Positions 39,883 to 50,100 of a DNA stretch of 64,000 nt are shown in pieces. Source of the DNA: Trichaptum fuscoviolaceum (lineage: Eukaryota > Basidiomycota > Agaricomycetes > Hymenochaetales > Trichaptaceae); NCBI GenBank assembly GCA_910574455.1, contig CAJSYZ010000009.1:4295040-4359039 (forward strand), read 5' to 3'. The notes under the pieces were generated by a model. It was not told where the DNA came from, did no database searches, and worked only from the letters and a program-made list of their open reading frames with translations. Within the stretch, counting starts at the first letter, position 1; every line of letters begins with the position of its first letter. The position numbers were made by a program, and so were the translations under genes.

Positions 39883-41494
39883 TAGGGCATGACACGGGTG
39901 CACCTGCAGGTGTACCCGGATCCGCGAAGCGCAGGTACCTGCGCAAAAAAACTGATACCTGGATCCGACCCGGAACCGTGGGAAACGGATCCGGGTCTAC
40001 CTGGACCCGTTACCTGCAGGTATTGCAGGTACCTGATAGGACCTGCAGGTAATAATAGTAAGTAATGTAATAACAAGATAAAACAAACAATACAACATAC
40101 CATCTGTGTTTCTGAGGAGTCCTGCATGGTCTGGGCCGCGTCATCCAGTAAGGCAAGGTGATCCCGAAGGCAGGGAAGTTGATCTCTTCAAGCTGCGGAA
40201 GGGACGAGAGCGCGTTGCTGAGCACGGGCTCGAGGACGGAGATGCCAACATTCGCGCTGAGGTCTGATTGGTGAAATCGGGACACAGCTTGTAGCCCTTC
40301 TATGAAGTCGCGCAATCCGCTGGTCGCCATGTCTGGAGGACGATGAGCTGTAGCTTCTTGAGCTGGCTATGCATGAACAGCCTTGCAAAGGCGAATGCAC
40401 ATCATCAACCACAACCTTAACAAGACGATCGACGTTCGGAAGCAGTGTGAGTTGAGGACGCATTGCCGAGAGAAGAAGGAAACGCACCATGTCCCGCTCG
40501 CCGTCCTCCAAAGGCCCTAGCAATTGCAGTAGAGTCAAGACATTCAATATGTTCCTCCATAACTTGTCGTTTGCACCCTTCTCCCACGAACGACATACGC
40601 ATGCTGCTCTTGCTATGCTTTTCGTCAATTAGTTCTCCAGTACTATAGTCAAGATGTCTGGTAGCTGTAGAGCGCGGTGCATGGCGTGAAGACGTGTGCG
40701 AAGGTGCGCGGTCCACTGCGCGGGCGAAAGACTTGCAGGCGGTTTCTGCGCGCAGACGCGTCGCAAACTTGGCGAGGAGGCGGTCATCGGGCTCGAGGTC
40801 GTTATCGAAGTTCGCAGGGCCTAGGGGATCAAGTATAATAGGGGGTTACGACGGTGGAAGTTGGCTGACGACGCGTACCGCTTGTGGCACGGCTTCATGA
40901 GTCCAGACGACGGTGGGTGTTGCGGTTGCCGGACGAGCAGCAGCATGTCGAGGGCGACAAGCGGCTGTGGTCTCGCGGTCTCGCGAAGAGAGCGCTGCGG
41001 GCGGGAGGGCGCTGACAAGCGCGCAGTTGGTGAGGAGGCGGTCATGGCGCACGTTGTCGTCGTAATAGGCGGCTTCGAGGCGAAGAGGACTTGCAGGCGC
41101 TGTCCGAGCGCAGATGCGTCGCAGACCAGCGCGCAGTTGGCGCGGAGGCGGTCATCGGGCTCGAGGTTGTCGTTGTAGTCAGCGGGGCCAAAGGATTAAG
41201 TATAACTTCCATAGGGAGCTTCGAGAGAGCTCTGGAGTGCCCATGTCGAGTAGAATGTAGGTGAAAGTAGTGGTACATCGTTGCGTTCGTCGCGCTCAAG
41301 GTGAGCGCACGTGATTGACCGGGTAGTACCTGCAGGTACCCGGTCAGGTACCTGGGCCCAAAAAAATCCAAACCTGGATCTGCAGGTAACCGTGGGAACC
41401 AGGTACCTGCGCACAGGTGCACCTGGAACCGCAGGTATTTGAGCGCAGGTACCTGCAGGTACCCACGGATGACCTGCACCCGTGTCATGCTCTA
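39883..41494. mobile_element. hAT-type non-autonomous element (1612 bp) carrying gene fragments
   Basis: Ends are TAGGGCATGACACGGGTGCA on the left and, inverted, TAGAGCATGACACGGGTGCA on the right. The target is duplicated as the 8-bp GGGGAGCT at 39875-39882 and 41495-41502. An 8-bp duplication and TAG-starting ends fit the hAT superfamily. Both subterminal regions (39893-40050 and 41310-41480) are packed with the palindrome-like motif ACCTGCAGGT / AGGTACCTG in many copies, plausible transposase-binding sites. No transposase frame is present. The interior is F-box-like DNA. Confidence 0.83.
40010..40830 (-). pseudogene. F-box/LRR-like gene fragment inside the hAT element
   Basis: On the minus strand, ~40628-40480 reads IARAACVCRSWEKGANDKLW followed by NILNVLTLLQLLGPLEDGE, the usual F-box second half of agaricomycete F-box proteins (ARVCRxW...LW..., then the leucine-rich LLxLLGPL linker). 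Further on, in another frame, 40330-40120 gives EPVLSNALSSLPQLEEINFP, an LRR-like segment. Upstream (40830-40700) DPLGPANFDNDLEPDDRLL fits a further part. Frames change between segments, so it is a fragment or pseudogene, not an intact gene. A related stretch recurs at ~41080-41195, suggesting a partial internal duplication. Confidence 0.6.
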
Positions 41495-41944
41495 GGGGAG
41501 CTTGAGCTCGGGCTGTGCAACGAATAGTAGAAGCCTGTGTTCTGCCGAGAGTTGCATGTGTGCAACTAGGAGGTTATGATCAGAGCTTAGCGTTACAATT
41601 TCGCAAGATTGTTGCATAACCATGAAGTCGGAAACCAAGCAATAATTTGAATGATTTCAAACTTGAAGTGCGGGGTGCCGCTGATGCCGAAGAGGCGATA
41701 AGAAGGAATATTTTCCCGCGCTGAAGGGAGAACGAGCAGGCGGACCTATGCATCGACCGTGCTCCTTCTCACAGCCCACTATCGTCTCTTCCTCTTCTTC
41801 CTCGTCGCGCACGTCCTTCTCCTCATCGTTGGCCAGCTGCTATCAACGTTGAGCCCATCGATTACCGAATCCAAGCCGCAGTAAAGGCACCATCTATCCT
41901 TTACGCCCAAGCGATACGAACTGATAGGCACCTCGAAGAGCTCA

Positions 41945-43455
41945 ATGCGTTCCAAGTCCTTCACGCACGGGCGCTCGCGCTCGCTCTCTGACCCACTTGC
42001 AAAGGCACTCCTTCCGCCACCCGACGAAACACCTGAGGACCGCGAGCGACGCATCCGCAGCGAGCAGGAGGCGCAGAAGGTGTCCGATACCATCGACGAG
42101 CAGATCAAGCTCGACCGCCAGGCGTTCAAGAAGCAAAAGCAGGCCATCAAAGTCCTGCTGCTCGGCCAGAGCGAGAGCGGCAAGAGCACGACGCTCAAAC
42201 GTGAGTTGCGCCTCTTTGTTGTCATTGCTGTTCCTCGTGCGCGTGCTGGGGAGGCGACGTTGGCTTGGAGACCGACGGACGAAGTCATGGGCGCCGACGA
42301 GGACGAAGAGTTTGAAGACACTGTCGATCTTTTACTCTTTTCAGGGTCGCTGCGAATGCTCGTCTTTCTTTTCTTTCCTTGTCGCCTCTCACTTGCAATT
42401 TCTCACAATGTGTATTATTATCACCAGAGTTCCAGATTCTGCACACGCCCGCTGCCTTCCACGCCGAGCGCATTGCCTGGCGCGCCGTTATCTACCTCAA
42501 CCTCATACGTTCCATCCGTCGCATCCTCGACGCCCTCCTCCCTCCCTCCTCGACCATCACAACGACTGATCCTGCATCTGTGCCGGCTGCACAACAACCG
42601 TCAGGCTCCCAATATCAGAACGGGGTCTATCAGAACGGCTATGGGACTGGTGTTACGGGCAATGGCGGCACCTCTGGTCCCGGATATCAAGAGGAGTACA
42701 CTGCCCCACAGGATATCGATTCCTTCCTTTCTTTCAGCTATGAGAGCGGCGCAGGTCACTTGAACGGCATCACTACCACGGGTGGCGCACCTGCCTTCGC
42801 CAATCAACAATCTCGAGGAGGGGGAAATGGTGGTTACGGGAATACCGGAGGAGTGGGCAGTACTGCAATCGCGAATGGTGCAGTGAATGCAAACGGCTCT
42901 GGAGGTGCAGGATAGACTTCTCAGCAAGCTCGCTTCGAGAAGCATGCGAAACGGCTTGCACCGCTGATGGTGCTCGAGCAGCGTCTCATGCGCCAGCTTT
43001 TCTTCCCCGAGGAAGACGATGATCCAACCTCTTCCTCATACAATGACTCGAGCGCACCCAGCACCAGCTTGGGACCCGGGCGAATGCAGCCATCACGGAC
43101 ATGAAGTCCCTCGCAGGGGTCTACATTGATGCAAATGCAGCCACCGAACCTCAACTATCCCCTCTCAATACTCGTACCATCAGTCCTCCCCCGCCATTAG
43201 CGCCTTTTGACCCTCAAGTGACTCCGTTTCCAGGTCGGTCGAGCTCGCTCTCCGGACGACGTCGAACTGGAAGACATCCGTCTTCACGCTCTGCACGGAA
43301 GTCAGCGCATACGGGTGAGCTTATTGGGTGGTGGAAGGATCCAGACGACCCAGTGCGTCTTGAACGCGAGTGCGCATGGCGTCTGGGGTAAGTTCAGCAT
43401 CTGGAAGGACAAGGAGGTGCGGCTGGAGGAGAGCACTTGGCCTGGAGACTGAGAG
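41945..43455 (+). pseudogene. Truncated G-protein alpha subunit pseudogene
   Basis: Exon 1 (41945-42200, 85 codons plus 1 nt) ends in the P-loop GQSESGKS at residues 74-81 (IKVLLLGQSESGKSTTLK). Intron 42201-42427 has GT and CAG ends. The next exon resumes with FQILHTPAAFHAERIAWRAV, the start of the alpha-helical domain, with a long Gly/Ser/Asn-rich insert of the kind seen in divergent basidiomycete G-alpha proteins. A TAG stop occurs at 42913-42915, after which the same frame continues with QQARFEKHAKRLAPLMVLEQR. There is then a frameshift near 43085, a passage with GWWKDPDDPV near 43330, and KEVRLEEST near 43420, where similarity ends. The switch regions, DxxG, NKxD and C-terminus are absent. 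Two or more lesions and loss of the 3' half mean it cannot be functional. Confidence 0.8.
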
Positions 43456-43757
43456 GAAACAAGCAAGGGGTGAGCGCATTTAGATGAAATAACACGGACT
43501 GACACTTACGACCTTCGTGATTCTGCGATTTCATGCCAGCGATGACTGCAGCCATGACGTACCCGGTTCCTGGTGATTATCGCCGATCCTCCGAGTCCGC
43601 AATCGATGCCGCGCGATCGGCCATCCAGATCGGAATCGAGCGCATATATTACTTTTGCCCGTGCTAAGTGGATTGACGACAAGTCCACGATGACTGCTTG
43701 TCTTCATTTCTCTTCGACCATCAGTATGGTTAGGTCATGTACATAACGATAGAGTTA
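43456..43757. repeat. Spacer with a piece of the array's relic block
   Basis: Around 43535-43640 the sequence (CCAGCGATGACTGCAGCCATGAC, then ATCGCCGATCCT and AGATCGGAATCG) matches ~10815-10910, 28465-28570 and 53125-53215 in the relic blocks. A displaced fragment of the repeat unit therefore lies directly after the truncated G-alpha copy. No gene seen. Confidence 0.5.
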
Positions 43758-44713
43758 CAGCCGTTTGCATAATAGTACGGAAACACAAAATTTTGCGCGC
43801 GGGCGGCAAGAGGACCATGCCGACAATTGCAAGTGCCGAGATACGGCGCTTGCCGGGTAGATTACATGTTGTTAGGTACACTATCTATAGTGGGAGTCAT
43901 GTGGCATTACCTTTCAATACAATCAAGTGTGCGAACACAGAGCTGGGCACAGATTTGGCAAGTGTTTGTTTTGTTTGTTTGTTTGTTTATTCCATTATAG
44001 TGACTGCAGGCCCTCTAGGGCCTATGGCGCACTTAAAGTACAGAGTAATCTACCAAAGTGAATGAAGAGGTACTGGAGCTACAAATGAATGCTGAGTGAA
44101 GTAAGTTTCAAGGAAAAGAGGTGAAAGAAAGGTATGATCTATAGAGGTATCAAGAGCAAAGGTATAACGTATTGCGTGAATCGCTGGGGAAAATGGGGCG
44201 CGCATATAAGTACAGCGTGTGCGGTAAGGATACAATGAGGATGTGAATACAGGGATGAGCAATGCGAGCTGTGAGGGGCACTTTGCGAAGGCCGGCCACA
44301 CGAATAAATAGGAAATAAGAGAGAGGAAGCGGGGAATAAAGAAAGCCGGAAGTACTCAATCCAGTTCCATGGGCGTCGTTTCCGGTGTCGTCGGTATGTC
44401 CGGGGGAAACAGAAGATAAAACCGTCCTGAGTTCTTGATGAAGCTCAGTACTGGTCCGAGGCGGGCCTTGGGGCCCAGTAGAGTGCGGAGAGTCAGTGGG
44501 CGATTCCGTAGAGCTATCCGGAGAATTTGGCAAGTGGAGTGACATGCAGTAGCTAAAATAGTTAAGTCACACCATAACATTACTATTAATAGTACTATAG
44601 TTGCACGTGTTATCTAACACTGCCGTATCTCGGCACTTGCAATTATCGGCATGGTCCTCTCTTGCCGCCCGCGCGCAAAATTTTGCGTTTCCGTACTATT
44701 ATGCAAACGGCTG
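43758..44713. mobile_element. TA-flanked inverted-repeat element (956 bp), Tc1/mariner-like
   Basis: Terminal inverted repeats of ~90 bp begin CAGCCGTTTGCATAATAGTA on both sides and extend through a GCGCGCGGGCGGCAAGA block. The element is bounded by TA at 43756-43757 and 44714-44715. TA bounding suggests Tc1/mariner/pogo mobilisation. The core holds a run of GTTT repeats near 43965-43988 and a minus-strand frame (44150-44545) of low-complexity character. No transposase seen. Confidence 0.7.
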
Positions 44714-44715
44714 TA

Positions 44716-46030
44716 ATATATTGTCCTTTTGCTCCACTATCGTCCATATTCCCACGGCTTCGGCCGGACACTACAAAACTCATCAACTCGCGAATTCTCT
44801 TCAACGAGAGTTGAAGGACTCCACAAACCAAACTTCTCAATTGAACCGACATGCAGACCTCAAAATCTGAAGAACGCCAAGCGCCAATCGAAAATCAAAA
44901 GAAAGGAATGATTGATCTCTTACCTCTCCATCTTGCACGCCCGTCGCTGCAGATTATGAGTTAACCGGTCGCAGCGGGGAATGTCATAACAGCCTGATAG
45001 TTGTGGACGAACCTGAATTCAAGATAACAGATCGTCTTCAACAAAGGGACCGGTGCTTTCTCACGAGTTCTATCGCAAAATCGCCCTGTGACTTTTCTGT
45101 ATTGCCGCCCGCGCTAGAGACCCTCCCCATCTCGCCAGCAGTTTTCACCAACGGGCTCGGCCATTCAAGAGAACCCGACATGAGGTGCCACATTCTCCAT
45201 CACACACAGCGAACCTGATGCTGGCATTGCAAAGTAAAACCAGAGATATTGGCCTGAGGCCCCTTGCTAATCTGTGAAATCCGAATACGTCAGACAGTTA
45301 AATACCTTATCAGACAGACAATTAACCTGAATGAGACAAGGTCTTGCTTGATTCAAGGGTGGTGGGAAAGGGGTGATATGATAGTCTTCATACAAGATAA
45401 AGAGATATGGAGGTGGTTTATCTCGCCTGACCGGATTGGATAAGCATCCGAAGGTGAAAAGGCATAGGCAGGTACGGAAACGCACCATCGTTCCATGGGT
45501 CCAAGACAGCTTCAACACGCGAGGACAGCAACCAACCAACATAGTAGTCCGGTCTTGAAGACCGCACAAGGATATGGGTATCGCATCCTTCACCTACTCG
45601 GGAGACTGGAGAGAAAACAAACGAAGCTGAGTAAAAGTGATTTCTTGTGTAATGGTCACTCACTAGCTATATGACAAATAGACCCTTCCCTCCAACTTCC
45701 TTCCGAGCGGTATCATTGACAAGAACATGCTTCCGGTCTTCAGCAAGATAATTACACTTCACCGCGCTGCGTCACCTGCGGCCTACGAAGAAAAGTTGGG
45801 TCAAAGGCAGCCAGTCAGAGGCATCTTGACGAGCCTGACAAAGGTCCGTGTGTTTTCGTCTTTGGGAGAAGCACTCCTGGTCTGAGTGAGCTGCGGAACT
45901 AGCGAGCCATGCCTCGGACTACGAGCGAAGTTAATCGGCGAAGACATGTAGCCGTGCCACGACGTGCAAAAGCTTCACACCATCCAAGTGCCTACTCTCC
46001 ATTTTGATGATGAAAGACTACGGACGAGAC
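44716..46030. other. Spacer with no supported gene
   Basis: Several short frames occur on both strands (for example minus 45418-45663, with YYVGWLLSSRVEAVLDPWND), but none has a recognisable domain or a copy elsewhere in the window. I see no repeats or RNA genes. Confidence 0.35.
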
Positions 46031-47124
46031 TGCAGACGTAGAGTGGGCATTCGTGCGATTCTCAATGTAACCCTTTAGCCGGAAGGAAGTTGATTGTTAT
46101 TTAGATCGAGACCAAGATGATGATTCGAGCCTAGAGCACTTTTGCATAGCCGCAGTGAGATATAAGAGGGTGAGGAAAACAAATTGAGCTTACTTGTAAG
46201 CCATCGTCTACCGTAGCACCGCCCTCGCATAAGAGCCTTCAATATTCCGGTATCATCTTGCCTCCAACAGCACCCATCCAACGACATAAATGACGCGAAA
46301 TTGAAGCGTGTGACGAAGCTGGTGTACTCGCATCTGCGTGCCCTACGTCGACGATGATGTAGGTCCGTCTCCGTGCCTTAGCACAAAAATTTATGATAAC
46401 AGGATCGCAATTAAGAGCTGCTACAGGAACTGGTACTGTCAGATCTACTCACCATTTATTCCAATGCCGTTCAAATATCCACCATACCCTCATACTACCA
46501 TCATGTCCGCTCAAGACGCGCGCCCAAGAAGGTCACAGATGTCGCCACGTTGTGGTGAAAGGGACCGCGGGCGGTGCCAACCGGCGGAAACGTGAATGTA
46601 ATGCGAGGGCGGTGCTATGACGTTAAGAGCAAGGTGTCGTCAGCAAGGCCAGCGGGACAGTGGACATGAAAGAGAGACGGAAGCCGGAGATCAGGGCTCG
46701 GAGGTCATCCGGCGTAGTTATGTACTGCCGATTGCCGGATGCCGAAGTCAGCCGAGTGGGCGCTTCTTTACGTCGGAATTGCACTGTCATCCCCGGGCCG
46801 CGCGTTTCGTTATCTGACATTCATCGTCGAATAGTATTGACGCTCTCCTCCTCACTCTCCTTGTCCAGTTATAGTCTGACTCCATCAGGGGATACGCAGG
46901 ACACCCTTTCTAATGGTCAGAAAGGTTCAAAAATACTACAATGTCTGCGATAACCGACAACACCTTTGATCTACCTTCCATTGCTTGCGTCAAACTCTAT
47001 ATCCTGATTGTTGCTGCCGGTGTCCTCATTGCAACAGCATGTTGTCCTGTAGGACCCGGTCACCCCCGCGTCGTCCCCCTTCTTCCTTCCTCTTGCTCGT
47101 TCCTTCGACTCAACCAACATCAGC
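46031..47124. repeat. Upstream block of gene 6, homologous to that of gene 2
   Basis: Collinear with ~4620-5795. It includes a minus-strand start-like peptide MSDNETRGPGMTVQFRRK at ~46820, paralogous to one near 5430, and the stretch CGATAACCGACAACA shared by both leaders. This places the gene 2/gene 6 duplication boundary at least 1 kb upstream of the start codons. Confidence 0.5.
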
Positions 47125-50100
47125 ATGTCCGGTTTGTCCGACTTCTCTAATCCCTGAAAATCTGTTGCTGACGGTACTTCTCAGAGCCTATGTCAGGTAT
47201 CTCGCCGGAAAATCCGCCTTCCAAACCACCCGAAGCACCAGGCAAAGCGCCCGGGACACAATACAACGCAACAGGCTTTGTTATCCAAGAGCTCCTGAAA
47301 TCCGTGAAGGGCTTTCAAGCCTCATTGGAAATCCTAAGCGCAAAGGTCGAAGGAAATGGTAATTGAACTATCATATACATTACTTCGGTTGTACATCCCG
47401 GTAACTCATATCAACTATAGGTCTGCTGCCGGAAAGTAACAAACCGTCGACTGATGAGGAAGTCGGACCAATGGATACCTTAGAAAAGGAACCAGGAGGA
47501 AGTCGCCCTACGGAAACCAAGGTCACTGAAAGTAAGTCAGGGTTTCATCCTTGGCAATGTATGCTCTTATGTTTTCGAAGCCATAGAGACCTGGCCGAGT
47601 TCCGAGAAGATTGAGCAATACAAAGAAAGATGCGCTAAGCACAGACGGTAATCTACATTCACATCATGCGCATCTTGCTCTTATTGTAATATTACGCTCA
47701 GAGAATGCGAGAGAATGCAGGTGGAGGTATGTTAGTCGTTCCTCTCGCATGCGATTCTCGGAATGACAAAATCAGTTGCGATGCTTAATTGCCCACTTGG
47801 GCATCATCGGTAGTGTTGCTAAAGTTCGGTTCAGGATAGGCCTGAACCGGGTTCAAACTCCGAACTGAACCGGGTTCAGGTTCAGGTTCAGAGAAATCTC
47901 AGATTTTGAACTTGAGTTCAGTTCGGGGTTCAGGCCTCCGGAGAAATGCTGAACCTGGTTCGAACCGGGTTCGAACCCTGAACTTCAGGTAACTTTCCCA
48001 CCCTTTCAAGATCAAAATCCTTATAGTTTGACAACTATAAAGTACTTAAAATGTTAATTAAAAGTGAAACTTATCAACATTAAGCAGAATCTATGTGTAA
48101 AATGTACTGATTGTACTAAGGTTCATTGCTGAACTGAGTCTGAACCCAGTTTGAACCTGGTTCAGATGTGATTATATTACAGAATTTCCATATATGGTAT
48201 GTACTAAGGCTTTCTAAAAATAGATACTTGAACCGGGTTCAAACCGGGTTCAGACAGAATTTGGGCTGGCTGAACTGAACTGAACTGAACTTCGAGTTCA
48301 GTTCGGGGTTCAGGCTGAGGCCAGAAAATCTGAACAGTTCAGTTCGGGGTTCGGACCAAAAGGGGTCTGAACTGAACTGAACTGAACTTTAGCAACACTA
48401 ATCATCGGAGGTTTCGAAAAGACTATTGAAAACGCTCAAAACGTTTACAATGTTCTGCTCATTCCCGTGCAGTCAGTGGAACGGGCTTTGGACTCGACAG
48501 GCGATGGTACGTGGTGTTTATAAGAATTGAAACTACAAATTTAACAGTTGCTTTGCTCCAGAGAGACAGGATTCAATGCGTAACCTGATAGACTCCTTCT
48601 CTATGATCTCAAAGTCTGTTATTGAATTTTTGAGATTTTATACTAAGCCCTACGACAAAGAGATTAGAAAATGGAAGAACTGTCTTAATGTAAGCATTTA
48701 AGCTATTATGGGGTCATGACGCTAACTCGACGTGTGAAGAATTGGCGACGTCACATATCAGGTAAGAGCAAAAGTCACTCCAAACAAAGCTTAGTTTGTA
48801 TTGATTGTGTAAAAACAGGGCTCGTAAACGACGGTGAATTTGTCAGATGCCTGTACTATGTCCACACCGAATTCTTCTCGGACTTGGAAGCGGCGATGGG
48901 CGATCTTATTAAAGATCTGATGTCATATGAAGAGAGATGTGAGTAGTCTGTCGCATGATAATGTCCTGGAATTGATTCCGTTGATGAACTTCATTCCTTC
49001 TAAGCTTCGAAAGATTGGTTGGCGGAGCAGGAGAATGAGGTCTATGACACACGCTGTAGGGAATACATGGGCTCTGTCTTTCCATCATCAGGCCCCGAAG
49101 CAGCGGTAGCTTGGCCGCAGGACGAGAAATTCAAAAAGCTGTGGGAAACGTTTGAAAGGCAAGGGGTGTACGACATTCCATTCCATCTAAGTTGTGGATG
49201 AATTTTGACAATATCATTTTTTCAAAGATCATACGCAATGATGCAGGGTGAGGTGTGTACTTAATTCAATTATGTGTGACCTATGAATTGTATTGACATT
49301 GGTAGCTTGGTCATCTGATTGCACATTACGAAGTCGTTGGGGGAGACAATGAAGTCATTAAATCTTCCAGATTTCTTCAAGATAAGATCGGCAATGCTGT
49401 CGAAGAATTAAAAGCTCTTTTGACTGCTGATTCAGATGGTGAGTAGTTCTCGTTATTGTGTACCCCATAGTAAACATAGCAAGGTTCCAGATTGGTGGAT
49501 AGCAAGATGCAAAGCTGTGAAATCACTTACAATGCTTTGTTTTGCCGTTACCAGCTTTGAGAAGAGCCTGTATCACCAAAAGCATGCATTTTACTTTCGG
49601 AAAGTCAAACAGTGGACTGTCTGCTTATCGGTAAGCACTAGTTATGAGCGGAAAATATTTGTAAGATTGATTTCCTTTGTAGAATGGCTTGCGACATATC
49701 GAAAGTGAGGAATGAAAGCTTCCAAAGTGTGCGCTAATTGATTTTTGATCACGCCAGTCTTATCACCGTGCTCCAGGCCAGTCAAGTTTCTAGATTATAT
49801 ATTCAACGACCTCTTGCCCGAGCTAGAAGATGTAATGCTTGGCGTCAACCATGCACCGGAACAGCTCGAGCTTCAAGGAAGTAAATTATCCGGAATCAAT
49901 GCTGGACATGTGGCTGAAGAACTGAAGACATTCGGAAAGGAGTGTATGTAAGAGTTCTCGTCGTCTCAACCGCTACTAATTCAATTCCAACGTAGCTTTA
50001 CCGAAATTCCTTGTCGACCAAATGGAGAGGGACACAACACGATATATCAACTTAACGACGATCGCCACGTTCTTCTCTAGCGTGACCGCGACCACACTCC

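Larger units (their letters stand above)
39328..41600 (-). pseudogene. Minus-strand coding relic split by a hAT-type element
   Basis: Read on the minus strand, 39550-39328 is open for ~70 codons to a stop, containing EYPLLATADNLPRVGR and RRVERLALILTMCSLS. Another frame upstream of it has ECINEEWTETWSLMTLSMEY (near 39700). 39870-39718 gives SLASYLSVDQPLSYKPT then LLKKVSDSNEQVPLYEFIR. Beyond the hAT insertion, near 41560, a possible start reads MQLSAEHRLLLFVAQPELK. These look like exons of one gene, but frames do not join simply and the insertion separates the first part. No domain recognised. Confidence 0.4.

Noticed and set aside
39893..40050. ACCTGCAGGT-rich stretch as a CRISPR-like or regulatory array
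   Set aside because: It lies at the end of a hAT-type element and is mirrored at the other end, so subterminal transposase sites explain it.
41945..42763. 272-codon continuous frame as the G-alpha product
   Set aside because: It reads through the intron at 42201-42427. Splicing there restores the family sequence FQILHTPAAFHAERIAW.
43960..43992. GTTT run as a telomere-like repeat
   Set aside because: It is a short tetranucleotide microsatellite inside a TA-flanked element, not a TTAGGG-type tract.
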